DNA of 64,000 nucleotides from positions 6,913,501-6,977,500 of the forward strand of contig CM028900.1 of the NCBI GenBank assembly GCA_016801885.1, in the 5' to 3' direction. This document shows, piece after piece, positions 46,103-58,947 of this stretch (its first letter is position 1; every line of letters begins with the position of its first letter). Under the pieces are notes generated by a model that saw only the letters and a list, made by a program, of their open reading frames with translations, did no database searches and was not told the origin of the DNA. The stretch is from Toxotes chatareus (taxonomy: Eukaryota; Chordata; Actinopteri; Toxotidae). A program made the position numbers and the translations under genes.

Positions 46103-48185
46103 CTGAGATGGTGAAATATGCACCGCTGGTCCGTGGAGAGAGTAAACAACCTTTCTCCTTTTTCAGATGGAGTTCACTCCTGTTGATTAATTAGAATGGA
46201 TGGTTGCCTAATGGATTAAAATTTGTTTATAATTTGACTTCATAAAAATAATGAATTGCCTACTTTTAAGAAGCCACTCCTGTGGTAATTTGTTTTGTTT
46301 GGTGCAGTCCTGTCTGCATTTTGGGGTGGGCGTCTGGGTGGAGATATAAAACGCACTCCTTATACAGTGGCATAACATGAAAGTCCCATTTTATCTCAAT
46401 AAAATAACTAATCAAAGATCAAAAGCATTACAGTTGGCTCCAGCTCAGGTTGATATAGATGTATTGCATGCATTATATGCATGCATCACCCACCTCCAAT
46501 AAAATCACAATAACAACTAGAGACGTTAGTAGACCTCGGGGAAAGGTCTGCTGTTGTAGCTTTGTAATTGATTTGTACTGTAGGCACTTTGTCCCTTATT
46601 TAGTGTTGGCATTAATCATAAATCATTGCTTTAACAAACTCCGGCTTCCCACTCAGCAGGCCTCCCCTCCAACACAATGTTGGATCACACAGAATATTTG
46701 ATGGCTTTGTTGCAGGGGAAACAACCTGTCATGCTCTGGGAAAAGCAAACAGCATGTTTTGTTCGACAGACTCCAACTACTGTACAGCACCTCTTGTCAG
46801 ATAACATTTCCACCAGGAGCTATGCATAAATAGCGGCATTTTCAAAAAAAAAAAAAGAAAAGAAAAGAAATGGGAAGCTAATTAGTGACTAATTCAATCA
46901 ATATAATCAAAACTGGCTTAATGAAACTCAAATGTAAATTCTAGCAAACATGATCGAGATCTGTAGTTTCTGTGCTTCTAATGTTACTGCCCCCACCACC
47001 CCACCCCTATTTTTCCCGGTGCCTGGCTGCAAATGCTGGCATGTGTTTGCATGTTTATTTCTCACCATCGCTCCAGAATCATTGACTTCAACTTAATTAC
47101 AGCGACAGGCGTTGGAGTGATGGGGGCTGGTGGAATGGAGTACTCTGTTTCCAGGTGATATTTCTCCACTAGCAAGGCTGCCAACAGCAGCTGTGACAGC
47201 CTCTTGTGCTTACCGTACGGTAAAGGTACAGTTAAGGCCCCGACTATGAAATACTGTGTGGAAAAACACTCGCAGGTCACCCCTGTCACAAATAACATTT
47301 CATGCACAACTGTTTCGGCGGATAATAGGAGCCACAAATAAAAATGGGACGCTGTAAATACAATGCATTCTGAATGAAATGCCATAATTTAAAACAACGC
47401 CCCCCTCCTCTCTCCGTCCTCCTCCTCCACCCTGCTCTCAATAGCTGCAGAGGGAGTCCTTGACAGTGTGCTAGCAATGATGAATCACCTATCCAGTTAA
47501 TTTTCTCACCCCTCATGTGTTGTGCTGCTAAAACAGGGGCCCAGGAATTGACTTGACAAACTATGAATGTAAAAAATATCACTTGGAGGGATCTGGGCTT
47601 ATCTCCAATGTACATGTTATTAGATTTGTGTTGCAAGCAGCACTTGGACCAAGCAAAGCTAAGGCAAAAAAGATGGGGCACATGATAACTAGAGATAAAA
47701 TATGTCTAAAACCCACTTGAAAGCCTTTGAAATATTTGATGGGAAGTTGTGGGGAGTGGAGAGAAGGAGAGGAAACTGGCCTGATTTAAAATGTGACAGA
47801 CACACATTGCAATCTGTGGTAAATCTAGAAGAAACCTTGGGAAATTTAGCTGCAATCTCTGGATAAATAGCTGTAATTGACCTTGGGAGTTGAAAATGTG
47901 CCATATGTTTCTGGTTCCTGTGTTTGAAACTGGGTCCCTCAGGACATTTCAGCAGAATCCTCACACGAAGGCAGCGTGAGCGGGAGGAGAGGAAGATGCA
48001 GAAAGAAACACAAAAAGAAAGAGAGAAAGAGGACAAGAAGGATGCCAGGACCAAGAGATAGATGGTTAAAGACAGAAGATGGATGGATAGATAGGTGAGG
48101 CAGAGACTGAGGAAGAGGAGGCTCGAATAGAATGGGTGTGTAGAGAATGAAAGACTGACAGAGAGGAAGAGAGATAGGCGAGAGA

Positions 48186-48189
<4 letters not shown>

Positions 48190-48218
<29 letters not shown>
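48190..48218. repeat. (AG)n microsatellite
   Basis: A pure AG dinucleotide run sits at the end of a longer purine-rich region (about 47980-48218). On the minus strand it gives Ser/Leu-rich open frames that are artefacts. Confidence 0.9.
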
Positions 48219-50446
48219 TGCAGAGGTACATTTGGCCGGCCAGTCAGTGTGATATATTGACAGGTGAAGCCTTTGTCCTTGCAAACCTGTGTTCCTCCCA
48301 GCAGGAGAACTGAATGCTAAACCTGGAGGTTGTCAGCACGGCAAACACAAAGCAAGGCACTGCTTTTCACTGCACAATTACATTTGATTTGACCTGCCAG
48401 GGCTGCGGAGAAACCAGCCTCCTTCAAATGGAGTAGTTATGACCTCTCGGACAGCCATTAGCAGCTAACACAGCATTATTCCACCTGCACTTAAAGTGCT
48501 GGATTTGGAAAATCTTGTCAAGGGAAATATCTGTCTTCTAGTACAAATGCAGCGATGCAGAGCTGGGCAAAAAAGTAGTTGCATGCAATTTGAGCACTTT
48601 AAAAAAAACATGAGACTGGCTTATCTTGCAAATGATGTCTGCACTCTGCAGGGTCTTTCAGGATAAATAAATTCAGCTATAACTGTCTGATAGTTTTAAA
48701 CAGATACTACCGTATGTAATAGGTTTACTTTAATAACTGGATATATTATTTTATGTCTTGTTTTTAAATCGTAATCACTGCACATTTGTGAAAGCAGCTT
48801 TACAAATGTTAGCCAAGGTTGAAATTATTCACAATGCCTAGACAGAAAAATTCTACACAGCAGTATATAATCAAACTACTGGAGAGTAAGACTGACTTAC
48901 AGGCACATTTTCTTTAAAGCAAGGAAAACCTGCTGGACATACTGCGTGAATATGTGTGATGATCCATACAAGACAAATTCCTTTAGAGTGACTATCACTT
49001 GCATATGTTGTGCATATGTGTGTGTAATGTACTGTATAAACTGTGAAGAGAGAGAAAACACACACATATGCACACAGATGTATGCAAACAAAAACCTTCA
49101 AACACATACACACTCATTACACACATGCACTACACACACACTAATGTGCCCTCATCACATTTAAGCTAATTTCCTTTTCATCACGGAGAGAGGAAAATGA
49201 GTGTTTGCCCCATCCCTGCTGGGGGACAAAGTCAAGAGCCCCGGTCGGTTTGGGCTAGATTAACAGGTAACATTTGGCTCCCACTCTCTTATCACAGCAT
49301 GAAAATCAAACCGCGTGTTTTCCTCTATCGCTCTCTCTTTCTCCCCTCCCTAATGTTCCCTTCACTTAGAGATGAAATCGCTTGCTGCACAAACCCATTT
49401 GGAGAGAGGAGAGAAGGTGAGCGGGATAATCAGGCTGGCCACTGGGCCGTGTTTCCTAAATGCTCTCCAAAACATTACTGTGCACAGGCATAAAATTAGC
49501 GCCGGGACCTTAAAATGTTGACATTTAGCATGACTTTTTGGAGAGTGACACCCTCATATTTTCTTGTAGGATATCATTAAATTTCAACTGCCCTATGGCT
49601 GTGCCTTTCCATTAATAACCAATTCAGTGTGTCACTTCTCCCACTCTCTCACTCTCTCTCTCTTGCCACCTTTTTAAAGTAATGAGTCCATTGCTTTGCC
49701 TTAATAAATTGAATCGTATTCTCAAGGCCATATGAAGATAGAGCCACAGATGGACAGGCTGCATAGAGGAAATAACCATAAATCCTTTACTGTCAGAGAG
49801 GCGGTCTGAGGTGACAAAAGAAGACAATCGCGATGCTCAATTGGGATCACACTGAGATTACAAAAGACACAGTGAAAGGTTGATTCTCTCTGTTAAAACT
49901 GTCCTTTTCTTGGCATGGATGAGGCCTATTTTTGATTGCTTTTCATTGCTAAGAAAATGCCTTCTAGTGATTAAATGTAAGGCCTAGTCCGCACACATTA
50001 TTTTTTACATTAAATACTACACATTTTGGCCTTTTGTCCACACGCAAACTGTGTTTTAAATCACTAAACTGCTTCCAGGGTGAAGATATTCAGAAACTCT
50101 GGTTTCATTGTTGACATTGTTGATTTGTGATGTTAAAGTGTGAGCCACTATCTCCTTTGTCTTCATGAGGTGATTTTGTGCACTGGTGGATGTAGCCAAA
50201 ATAGTGTTTGTTTATACATTGCTAACAGGACTTTTTACACATGCATTAGTCAGACCACACCCATACACCTTCATTTTGATTTAACTACAAACCTGTTAAG
50301 TTTCATGAGTGTATGTTGCACGTTTGTGATGTTATCATGGTAACAAGCTCTATCCAGAGAGACAGATAGACATATGAAGTACTCATAACTATCTCTGTGG
50401 TAGTTCCTGCTACTGTAGGTGTCTCCAGGACCATATTTTGCCATGA

Positions 50447-50447
<1 letters not shown>

Positions 50448-50481
<34 letters not shown>
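50448..50481. repeat. (CA)n microsatellite
   Basis: An uninterrupted CA run of about 34 bases in the large dach1 intron. Confidence 0.93.
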
Positions 50482-50485
<4 letters not shown>

Positions 50486-50656
50486 CACACAAACTCACTA
50501 GGTGAAAACAATACCAGCCCCACTGTCGTGGCTGGTAATTATGAACTACAAATTGTCCATTTGGAGCATAGATTACAATATTAGGCCGCAAACAATTAAA
50601 AAAGATTTGATCATTTGTTCAACTGTTAGCTGGAAAAATATGGAGAAAAAACAGCC

Positions 50657-50676
50657 AGAGAGAGAGAGAGAGAGAG
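50657..50676. repeat. (AG)n microsatellite
   Basis: An AG run of about 20 bases followed by imperfect purine-rich sequence to 50712. Confidence 0.85.
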
Positions 50677-53239
50677 AAAGAAAGAGAAATGGAAACAGAG
50701 AGAGCAAGAGGCAAGGGAGCAGAATCCATGTTGACTTCCATTCAGGAGGAAGATATCTTGTCTTTTTATGCGGCCCATGTCATATTTATTGCATAAAGGT
50801 CAGAGTGTTCATTTGTTCAAAGTCAGCGTTTTCCCTCTCTCCTCTCCTCCATGTAATAAATGCAGGGGCTATGTCATTATCGGACCTCTGAGGATTACAG
50901 GCTTGGCTGACTGTGATGACTGCATAAAAGCACACAGGACTTTTGTTTCTGCCAGCGCACACCTTCAAATGAGCTCTTAAAATGAACAGTAGTGGAGACA
51001 AAATGGCATTTTGTAGAGAGACGATCACAGTTAGAGTGGTCAAAACAGAATGGGCCAAGGTGGTTTAAGGTTAGAGATCACAGCGCTAAATGCATGACTT
51101 TAGTTTTGAGATAAACCAGGAGGGCAAGGCTCGGGGTGGAGGCTAAAAAATACTTGTGGCTTAAAAGAGGAAACGACAGCCAGGCAGACTTGAATAGATT
51201 TCTCTAATTCACCTATTGACTGTGAGCCCAAACTGTCAAGAAGATAATACTTGGAGAAGGACATTATAGTGAGGCACTATTGAAGGTGTTTAGATTGTCT
51301 TTGCATATTGACTTCCATTGACCACGTCCATTTATTGACAGAAGAATCCCAGAGATTAAATTGGCCTCAAGTATTGATTGGGTATTTTGCCCGAATCATT
51401 CCCATTTCAGAAGGGGATCATTTGTACTGTATAGCCCACTAATCTCTCTGACCCACTAATCATCAAGCCATTTATTTCTCACTCTTTGTTTAGTTCTTCT
51501 TTGTTTAGCATTTATTAATTCATTAGAGCAACTTCTCGTGCAGCTTAACTTAGACAGTGACTGGGGAGTCCTGTTTCTACCCGATAGCAATGTGCATTCC
51601 AGTAAAATATGCTACCGAATATGCACCCAACATAACAATACATGTGCCAATTACATATTGATAATTAAGAATTCAAACAAACAAACAGAGAGGAAATCCC
51701 CCGTAATCACCAGGTTTTAATGGAACAAGTATTACCTTGGTGTGGTTGGCCAGATAGCCTGCTGTTAGATCAGAGCTTCGCTGGATTTGGAAGGGGGGGT
51801 GACAGGGAGACACTCTGGTGTCATTGCCTGGCATTGCAATCCTACAGGGAGAGGCTCTGCTGTTCTGTTACTGCTGAACGAGTGTTGACGATGGCTGGCG
51901 CTAATCCAGACTGGATATACTGAGCTGCTTTTAAATGAAGATGAAAGAACAAAAGAGGAAATGGGAAATGTAAACTTTAAAAGGCCTGGCTTAGGAGCAC
52001 TTGCTCCATGGCTGCTTGGTGTAGAAGCTCAAAAATGGATGCAAATCCATTAGTAGTCCTGGTTTCACAGTTATAAAAATACTTAGGGGGTTTTAATAGG
52101 AGCGACGTGTTAAACGTGTGGAAATCTGTTTTGATAACATTATTCATAACACTGGCTTTGCGCTGTGTGAATTAATAACACTTCATTTACAGACGGAAGA
52201 AAGCTGGCATGGTATTTCCAGTTAAAGAGATTAATTTTTAAACACCTAATTGACAAGCTGGGGTTAGGCAGGATAAGCAACAGACTATAAGGCTGCAGCT
52301 GCAAAGTCAAGGTGACTGGAATACTCGGAGAAAGGCTTTCAAAAAGCAGAATAGAGAGCGGAGAGGGAGGGAGTGAAGAGAATTAGTCCTCAAGCACTTT
52401 TCCCTCCACCCCCTATTCTTCCTCTCTTTATTAGGAATGATTTACTTTCTCAGTGAAAGGATATAAAAGCTCAAGTATAGCAGCGTAATTATCGCAGAGT
52501 GAAAATTTAAAGGTTTGACTCACAATGTCCTCAAGTCAGTGAGCAGACTGCCAGACGATAAGAGTGACTGTGTTCAACACTCGGCATCCAATTGGTTGTG
52601 TTTTATGGGCTTTGCCAAGGAAGAGCACACAAACAGCACTCGGCTCTGCAAGTCTGTAAACATGATGGACTGTGGCAAACTACCAGGGCTGGTGTTTACC
52701 TTGGCAGAGCCTGGCCCTGGCATGTCGGTAGCATCACTTAATTACTGTTTACATGTAAATATTAAATTATACAAACAACCCCACAGAATGTCTCCAAAAG
52801 TACAGAAATACACACTCAGGGTCAACCTTATCTGTCTGCAACAGTTGCCACTGCTAAGATATGAATTGTTTTGAATCACAAATTTTCTGCATTGTACATA
52901 ATCTTCATAATTGTTTAATGCTGTTGTCCAAGGGCATTCGGGTAAATATGTTCCCATAATCTGCATAATAGCAGATGCTCAGATATGTAAAGCACACCTT
53001 GTGTTCTCAGAGAGAGAGAAAAAAACAAAAAACAAAACAAAAAAGAAGCTTATTGTTGAAAACAATTTTATCAGGAATAAGGACTGTGATCATTAATGTC
53101 TCCGTCAAGACCAATAGATGATTGCTTTGATTACAGACCTGTTTCCTGATAGTCCAGAGTAGCATATATAGTAGAGCACTGGTGCCTACTGTGCATCTCT
53201 GGTATGGCTGAGTAAAGCACTTGTTCATTTGCAGTGAAG

Positions 53240-53720
53240 GGTAACATGAAACAGGCCTCAGCCTTCTGATGGACAGGGAGATTTCACCTTCGCCAGTGAA
53301 TGATAATGCATTATTAAATTTGCCTCTCTGCTCACTAGATACACTTAGCTGACCACAGCATATTTATCTCCCCATCCGAGGCTCACGTCTTGGCAGGAGA
53401 AAGCATTCTGTCACTTTTGAGGCATTTCAAAGATTAAAAAGAACCTCTCTCTTTTCAACGTCCCTAAAAGCATCCCCCCTTTTCAGTGAAATGTGATTAG
53501 CAGGAGATGGTGTCACGCAATGGAACATTCATGAGGGGGAGAACAAATATCCAAATGAACTCCCATGTCCTCGAGGAATAGCCCCTCTCTGCACCATCAG
53601 CAATCTCGCTCACATGGGTTGGGGAAATTTGATTGATCCTCTATTGAATTATTTTTTTGCACTCTTTCATTTCAACAGGACGCACTGACAAGTTGTTTGA
53701 TCATAAAGCATTATTGTCTG
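53240..53720. other. Candidate conserved non-coding element in dach1 intron
   Basis: This is about 480 bases without simple repeats. It has a TGATAATGCATTATTAAATT palindrome-like homeodomain motif at about 53301-53320 and interspersed GC-rich blocks. It resembles the texture of known vertebrate developmental enhancers, but conservation has not been tested. Confidence 0.28.
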
Positions 53721-55199
53721 CCAAGTCACATTTCAGGGTTGTGATGGCTAATGATCTTGCCTCCTGACTTAGGGAAAGTCAGGTAGTCAGCATGTGTTTG
53801 AAGCTTGCAACGCCAAGGACATCGGGAGGACTGAACAAAACACTATGCATTAAAGTCAGAAAGATGAAGAAAAGGAGCTTACACGGAACATATCGAACTT
53901 TTAATGATACTGTATGGAGATACCATCAATGTCAGTGAAATATTTACACCGCAAAAAGAGCACAAAACTGAGGCAGAAACTTTTGCCTGACCCAAGGTCC
54001 CCTAACTTCCTTTTTATCATTGCAAATGCTTATGCACAGAAGGAACAGAACAAAGACTACAAAGGCTGGAAATCACTTTTTTGTCTTTTTCATCTTTTTT
54101 CAAACTATATCCCCCCTCTCTACCTGAGCCCAACAGCGTCCACAGGCCCTTGCCAAAGCAGCTGCATGGTAATAGACTGTGACACTGATACCTGCACCTC
54201 TTCATCATTCAGACTGTAAACTGGGGCTGGAGACGATGCACAGCGCACCAGCCCTAAACGCATCAGCTGGACATCTAGGCAGCATCCTGACAAAGGAAAG
54301 GCGTGGCAAATCAGCTTTGTCCATTGTGGTCACATCGGTGCTCAATGCATCAGCAATTGCTCAGTTGATAGCAGGTATGAAAGGATGGACCTCTAGGTGA
54401 CATAATACACCACAAGCTTCCATTTGTGCTTGGGAGGACATTATGAGTGCATCTCCTGTTGTGTCAACAAGGATATATAACGTTTACCAGGGAAGTGCCA
54501 ATATCATATTACCAGTGATTCACCCGCTTTTAAAATATGGTTTACAGAATCAGTTTACATACTGTAGTTGCCTCTGACTTTCCTGTCAGTGTAAAAGAGA
54601 TGTGGCATGCTTAACTGCAGCGGGAAAGCTGAGGTAAAGTGGTAAAATTTGTTGTTGGCAAAATGCTTAAACTGCCACATGGTATTTAAAGAAACTCTTA
54701 CACTTCAACATACATGCATATGGCTTGTGTTTCAAACACCTTTTCCCCAAGGAAATAAAATGATGTCAAGTGTTTGATGTCCAAAGTGAGTTTACAGCCA
54801 AAGGCTTCCGTACCTTTCAAATTTCCTCTTGTTTGTCAGCTACCTGCTGTTTCACGAGACAGAGGCTTGTCGGAAGCTATCGCCACAGACTTTCTGTTTG
54901 AAGCAATTCAATTAGTCACATGTGAGATAACACTTAGCTTTCTACTAGCCTTTTTTCTCACACATCATCTAATCTCCCTTTTTTCTCAGGCAAAATTTGG
55001 ACAAAAAATAATCAAGTTCAAACAACAGAGCCTCCCCCCCAAAAAAAACTACCATCTGGTTACTCTGCACTGGATGACACAACTTTGGAAACATTTTTTT
55101 TTTTTTTTTTAGACGACAACAAACAGCCTTTGTCCTTCATCACCAGAGATGACATGAAAAAGATGAGACATGTTCATAGGATATGAGTGATGTGACATT

Positions 55200-55960
55200 A
55201 TAGTGGCTGTCTCTGAGGTGTCTGGCTATTTAAATAGCCTCCATATGAGCTGGGGCACTGCATCCTTCCTCTGTGCCTACTGCGCTCTCTTCTAAGAGTG
55301 CATTGCAAGAGATTAATTTAATGCTCTGCCAGGATCATAAAGATCAAACAAGTGGAGAGATATCATTAAACCATTGGAATGTTATCTCATTTATCTAAAC
55401 AAACTGATGCGATGAACAAGCCTAATTAAAAAGCTCACCATAAACAAAGATTTGGATGGTGAGGCCTCTCCCCTCTTTAACAATGGAGCGCATTTATTTT
55501 ATTAATCTAATGCATCATGTATCATATCATTACAGTTCAATATATCTATCATTAATTTTATTCCCTTCACTTAAAGCTTTTATTGGAATTACTTTGGTTA
55601 TTAGTTGGTTCTAATGTATTGGTTACCTCTGAATCTGGCTGCTACAATCTCTCTTATCTCGCTGCATAAACCTGTGCATGTTATTCAAATTGCCTCATTT
55701 ATTATGATAGCTTCCTCATGTAAATTGTGCTGACTGCTCGCCCTTGCACAGTCCTCATTAGACTAATGAAAACCTTCAAACGAAAAAACTAAACAACCTG
55801 CCAAATAAAGGTCTGGGGTTATTATGAAAATTACAACTGTGGGAGCCGGGAGAAGCTCTCTTCATTAATTCATGCTCAGCAAATTGGTAACTAATTTAGT
55901 TGCACTCCTCTGCATTAATGGGTTATTTTATAAAAATGTTTTCCACAGCCTGAGACCTCT
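55200..55960. other. Candidate conserved non-coding element in dach1 intron
   Basis: This is a long repeat-free stretch rich in TAAT/ATTA cores, including CTAATTAAAAAG near 55421 and a CATTAGACTAATG palindrome at 55756-55768. It also has a CTATTTAAATAG palindrome at 55228-55239. The density of homeodomain and MEF2-like cores suggests a regulatory block. This is inference from composition only. Confidence 0.28.
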
Positions 55961-58143
55961 GGTGCACACACTGGAGAGCTCAGAATCCTAATCAAGTCCA
56001 GTGACATATTAGGAATTGACAATCTCAAAGATAATACAGTGTGTGTTTGCGGGTAGATGTGTGTGGGTCAACTATCTAGAATTGGTGTGGATTGCCTGGT
56101 CATTTGCTTTCTCCTGTAATATTGCGAAGAAATTACAGTCCATTTGTGTTGATTATCTGAGAATGGAGGAGGCACTTCAGTTAAGATGTAAGATCTCTGC
56201 TACTGAGGAAACATTCAGTTGATTTAGTATGTGGATACTTGATTAAACCTTCTTCTTTCTCTCTGTTTGTGTTGCTCTGTTTGCCTAAATCATTTTTTTC
56301 CACACACACAAACACCCTTAAACACACTTGCAGGCACACACATCCACAAATACTCACACACGTGCATAGACAGTTTGTGACCCATAAATTCAGCTCATGA
56401 TCGTGCTAATTATTACTATACACTGCTTCACACCCTGTGAGTGAAGGTCTAACACTGATCTTCACGTCAGCCTTGCCAACAGGGAACATACAGCCCAATG
56501 ATTTCCATAGTGGTTTTAATATCATTATCAGCCGTACCCCACCCTGTATCACCCAGTACAGCGCAGCGCAGCTCTGCTAAAACCAACAGAGAATACAAAA
56601 ATCTATTATTTGCTTCATTTTGTATTTAATCTGCCAAGCTTAGCAGATCTCTGTTTCTGTCATTTTCCTTTTTTTTAATGCCCAGCAAAATTATAATTAA
56701 ATAAGCACAACAATTACTTATAAAACATTTACTCTGGACAATGTGATGAGGTTAACATGTTGAATATTCTTCCCTCCAGATTAGAGTTATTGGGGATGAT
56801 AAGAAAAAGCACAGGTGAGCACCCCATGTGAGGGCTCATTATTCCCCATATATATTTAAAAATATAAGAATTAAATTGGTATATTTAAAAAAAAAAAAAA
56901 CCCTGAGGCAATGCAAAATGCAGTAATGCAAAATCTGATATTATGAAACATTTTTCTAGGTTTCAGTAATAGAACTAACACTAACAATTGGCAGTAGCAC
57001 TTTTTTAATGTTTTTGTGATTACTTAGAGAAGTTGAGGACTGAGCAGTATAATCAGCAGCTTTTTCAACATCCTTTTTTCCCACTTTTTGTTAATGTAAG
57101 AATATTTTGGGCCATTTACATCTGTTTACTGTAACTGCAGTGAACAGTATCCTGTTACAGCAGAGATCATGGGTGCATGGGAACATAACATCTGAGAGAA
57201 AATTTGTTGAAAGCCTTTCAAGAATTGTAGATAACATGCAAAAAAAAAAAAGATTTAAAACAATGCACTTAAACAATTTATTTTTATTGTGGAAAGGTGT
57301 CAAATTAAATGTCGTCGGCTGACATAAGCTGTAAATGTTAAAGCATCTACGGTGGGTAGACACGGTAACACCTTGCCTCTGTGGAGTTCCAAAATAGAAA
57401 CTGCTCCAACCGACGAAATGTATGTGACCTGTCATCCAAACATTTATACACATACACACATATATTTGCATTCATACAGGTTACCTCTTAAGTGCATGTT
57501 TGACTTTTGATCTGCAAAAAAATACCTGAGAAAATAACTGAGAAACTTATTCTTAGAGGATTTGACTAGGCTACTTTGGGAGTGCTGTTAAAGTGATACA
57601 ATATAATATATAATAAACATAAACTAGAAGGAAGAAGAAGAAGAAGAAACAGGGAGACTGCTAATCCTGTCAAAGGCTTAGCATTTCTCAAATTGTATTG
57701 TGAATATTCAAGATCTTAAAAGATTTTCTAAAATGTTTCTATTGATAAAAAACAAAACAAAAATGTGACACTGGGCATACAGGCTGTTTTCTGCTGGATC
57801 AACAGCTTCTTCTTCTTATTTTCTTAAGTGAAGAAACTGGAGTTATCTTCTATTGCAATTGGCACAAAAATGTCTTTTAAGTTGATTTAACTTTTATGAA
57901 CTCTGATGAACAACGGCCTCAGAAAGCAGTTCCGCCTTTGGTGACACATTAACTAAATGCTGACTTCTTGTCTCCACTGCTGCTCCTCCCACTTCCCTTG
58001 ATTTTGTGATATTAACTTGGTTCAGAATGTTGTGCTGACTTACAAACCTGCTCTGTTCTCCTTGAATTGTGAACCCTTCATCTTTGTTAGTGGATTTAAT
58101 TCCCAGAATTACATCATATTCATTGGCTGAGTTTAGAAAAGAA

Positions 58144-58165
58144 ACACACACACACACACACACAC
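58144..58165. repeat. (AC)n microsatellite near a dach1 donor
   Basis: A pure AC run of about 22 bases. In the dach1 transcript it is a UG repeat starting about 80 bases downstream of the donor of the exon at 58244-58375. Confidence 0.9.
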
Positions 58166-58243
58166 TGAATGTATTGCGTAGATTACACCACTCTATCATA
58201 TTGTTTTTTTTGTTGTTTTTTTATTTAATGAAACTTGACTCAC

Positions 58244-58375
58244 CTTTGTCAGTGTGCATCCTCTTTGTATCATGGCTCATGTCGTGGGCCAGGTCTCCCT
58301 CTTTAGGTCCAGGCGGAATGTTGGGGGACAGGCCTAGCAGGGCTTGGTTCATGGACAGGCCATTGTGGTGTACCG
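58244..58375 (-). CDS. dach1: dach1 exon, middle linker
   Basis: This 132-base exon is phase 1 on both sides. It encodes, after a split Pro, VHHNGLSMNQALLGLSPNIP, then PGPKEGDLAHDMSHDTKRMH and TDK. The mammalian equivalent begins VHQNGLSMNQ and ends KRMHIEK. The acceptor is CCTCTCTGCAG and the donor G|GTGAGT, both strong. The segment is predicted to be disordered and has no known catalytic role. Confidence 0.93.
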
Positions 58376-58497
58376 CTGCAGAGAGGATATCAAAATAGGA
58401 GAGGCATTACTAAGAACACTTTGTGAATCAGACACATGGCATGTTTGGCATTTAATCTGTGTGACTAAGTACGTGGGGAGGTAATAAAGAAACATAC
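58376..58497 (-). other. dach1: dach1 short intron
   Basis: A 122-base phase-1 intron with donor GTATGT at 58497 and acceptor CTGCAG at 58376. Confidence 0.9.
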
Positions 58498-58633
58498 GTA
58501 TCCTGTCTGAGGAGCTTTCTGTGTGGGCTGGGGAGCTGGACACACTGCTGCTGCGGTGGGATGATGGGTGACTGCCTGGCCTCCTGTTCTCTTCTAAGGA
58601 GGGAGCAGGGGAGGGACTGTCCGGCACACGTTC
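58498..58633 (-). CDS. dach1: dach1 exon, serine-rich region
   Basis: This 136-base exon begins in phase 0 with ERVPDSPSPAPSLEENRRPG, continues SHPSSHRSSSVSSSPAHTES and SSDRI, and ends with one base of the next codon. It matches the Ser/Pro-rich segment of mammalian DACH1 almost residue for residue (ENRRPG for EGRRPG, PAHTES for PARTES). The many SP and SS pairs are likely phosphorylation sites. The acceptor is GGTTGCAG and the donor C|GTATGT. Confidence 0.94.
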
Positions 58634-58774
58634 CTGCAACCCCAGCAGCCACAAAAAACACACACCCAAAATAAATATCCAGTGTAGACTGAGACACTAC
58701 ATCAAAGGAAGGAGCAGGTTATGTTTAAACCATCTAGTATTATGACACGGCTGTTTTCTTTTTTTAAAATTTAC
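58634..58774 (-). other. dach1: dach1 short intron
   Basis: A 141-base phase-0 intron with donor AAG|GTAAAT at 58774 and acceptor TTGCAG at 58634. Confidence 0.9.
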
Positions 58775-58947
58775 CTTTATAACAGAGGTGACCATTCTGG
58801 AGGGCAGACTCTGGCCCTGTGCTGCAGCAGCCATGTTTGCAATGGTGCTGAGGTGGTTCATCTGGCTCATCGCCATGGTGACAGAGGCTGGGGGCAGGCT
58901 GACTGGGATCAGGGGGTGTGGCATCATCATGAAGGGGAGTTCCAGGC
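58775..58947 (-). CDS. dach1: dach1 exon, first one in the window
   Basis: This 173-base exon encodes, after the last two bases of a Gly codon, LELPFMMMPHPLIPVSLPPA, then SVTMAMSQMNHLSTIANMAA and AAQGQSLPSRMVTSVIK. It is a near-perfect match to the DACH1 segment that precedes the Ser-rich region. The acceptor reads CATGTGTCTCAG and starts the exon in phase 1; the donor AAG|GTAAAT is phase 0. The preceding exon should end in a codon position 1 and encode the stretch before Gly-Leu-Glu-Leu-Pro. I could not find it up to 64000. Confidence 0.94.

Larger units (their letters stand above)
45215..58243 (-). other. dach1: dach1 large intron (13 kb)
   Basis: This is the largest intron in the window, with donor G|GTGAGT at 58243. 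I found no further exon between 45215 and 58243. It contains a poly(T) run (46081-46102), GA runs (48190-48218, 50657-50676), a CA run (50448-50481), a (GAA)n tract (about 57633-57648), a CA run near the donor (58144-58165), and several complex, repeat-free stretches, notably 53240-53720 and 55200-55960, that look like candidate enhancers. Confidence 0.8.
36651..58947 (-). other. dach1: dach1 gene, 3' part (nine coding exons in the window)
   Basis: The minus strand carries the downstream half of dachshund homolog 1, a nuclear Ski/Sno-related transcriptional cofactor that works with SIX and EYA proteins in eye, limb, ear and kidney development. In transcript order the exons are 58775-58947, 58498-58633, 58244-58375, 45083-45214 (likely optional), 44810-44955, 42857-43004, 42068-42211, 40708-40776 and 36651-36688. 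Splice phases match at every junction. Without the optional exon they encode about 327 residues plus the stop. The N-terminal Dachbox (DNA-binding) exons lie beyond the right end of the window. Wording such as GLELPFMMMPHPLIP, LPPGFPSPFLFPDGLSS and LKTTVMY identifies DACH1 rather than DACH2. Confidence 0.93.

Noticed and set aside
47689..48231. Minus-strand 180-codon Ser/Leu-rich frame, the longest unexplained one
   Set aside because: Its start is a translated GA/CT dinucleotide run and purine-rich tract. It has no domain, lies inside a dach1 intron on the same strand, and lacks splice signals tying it to dach1.
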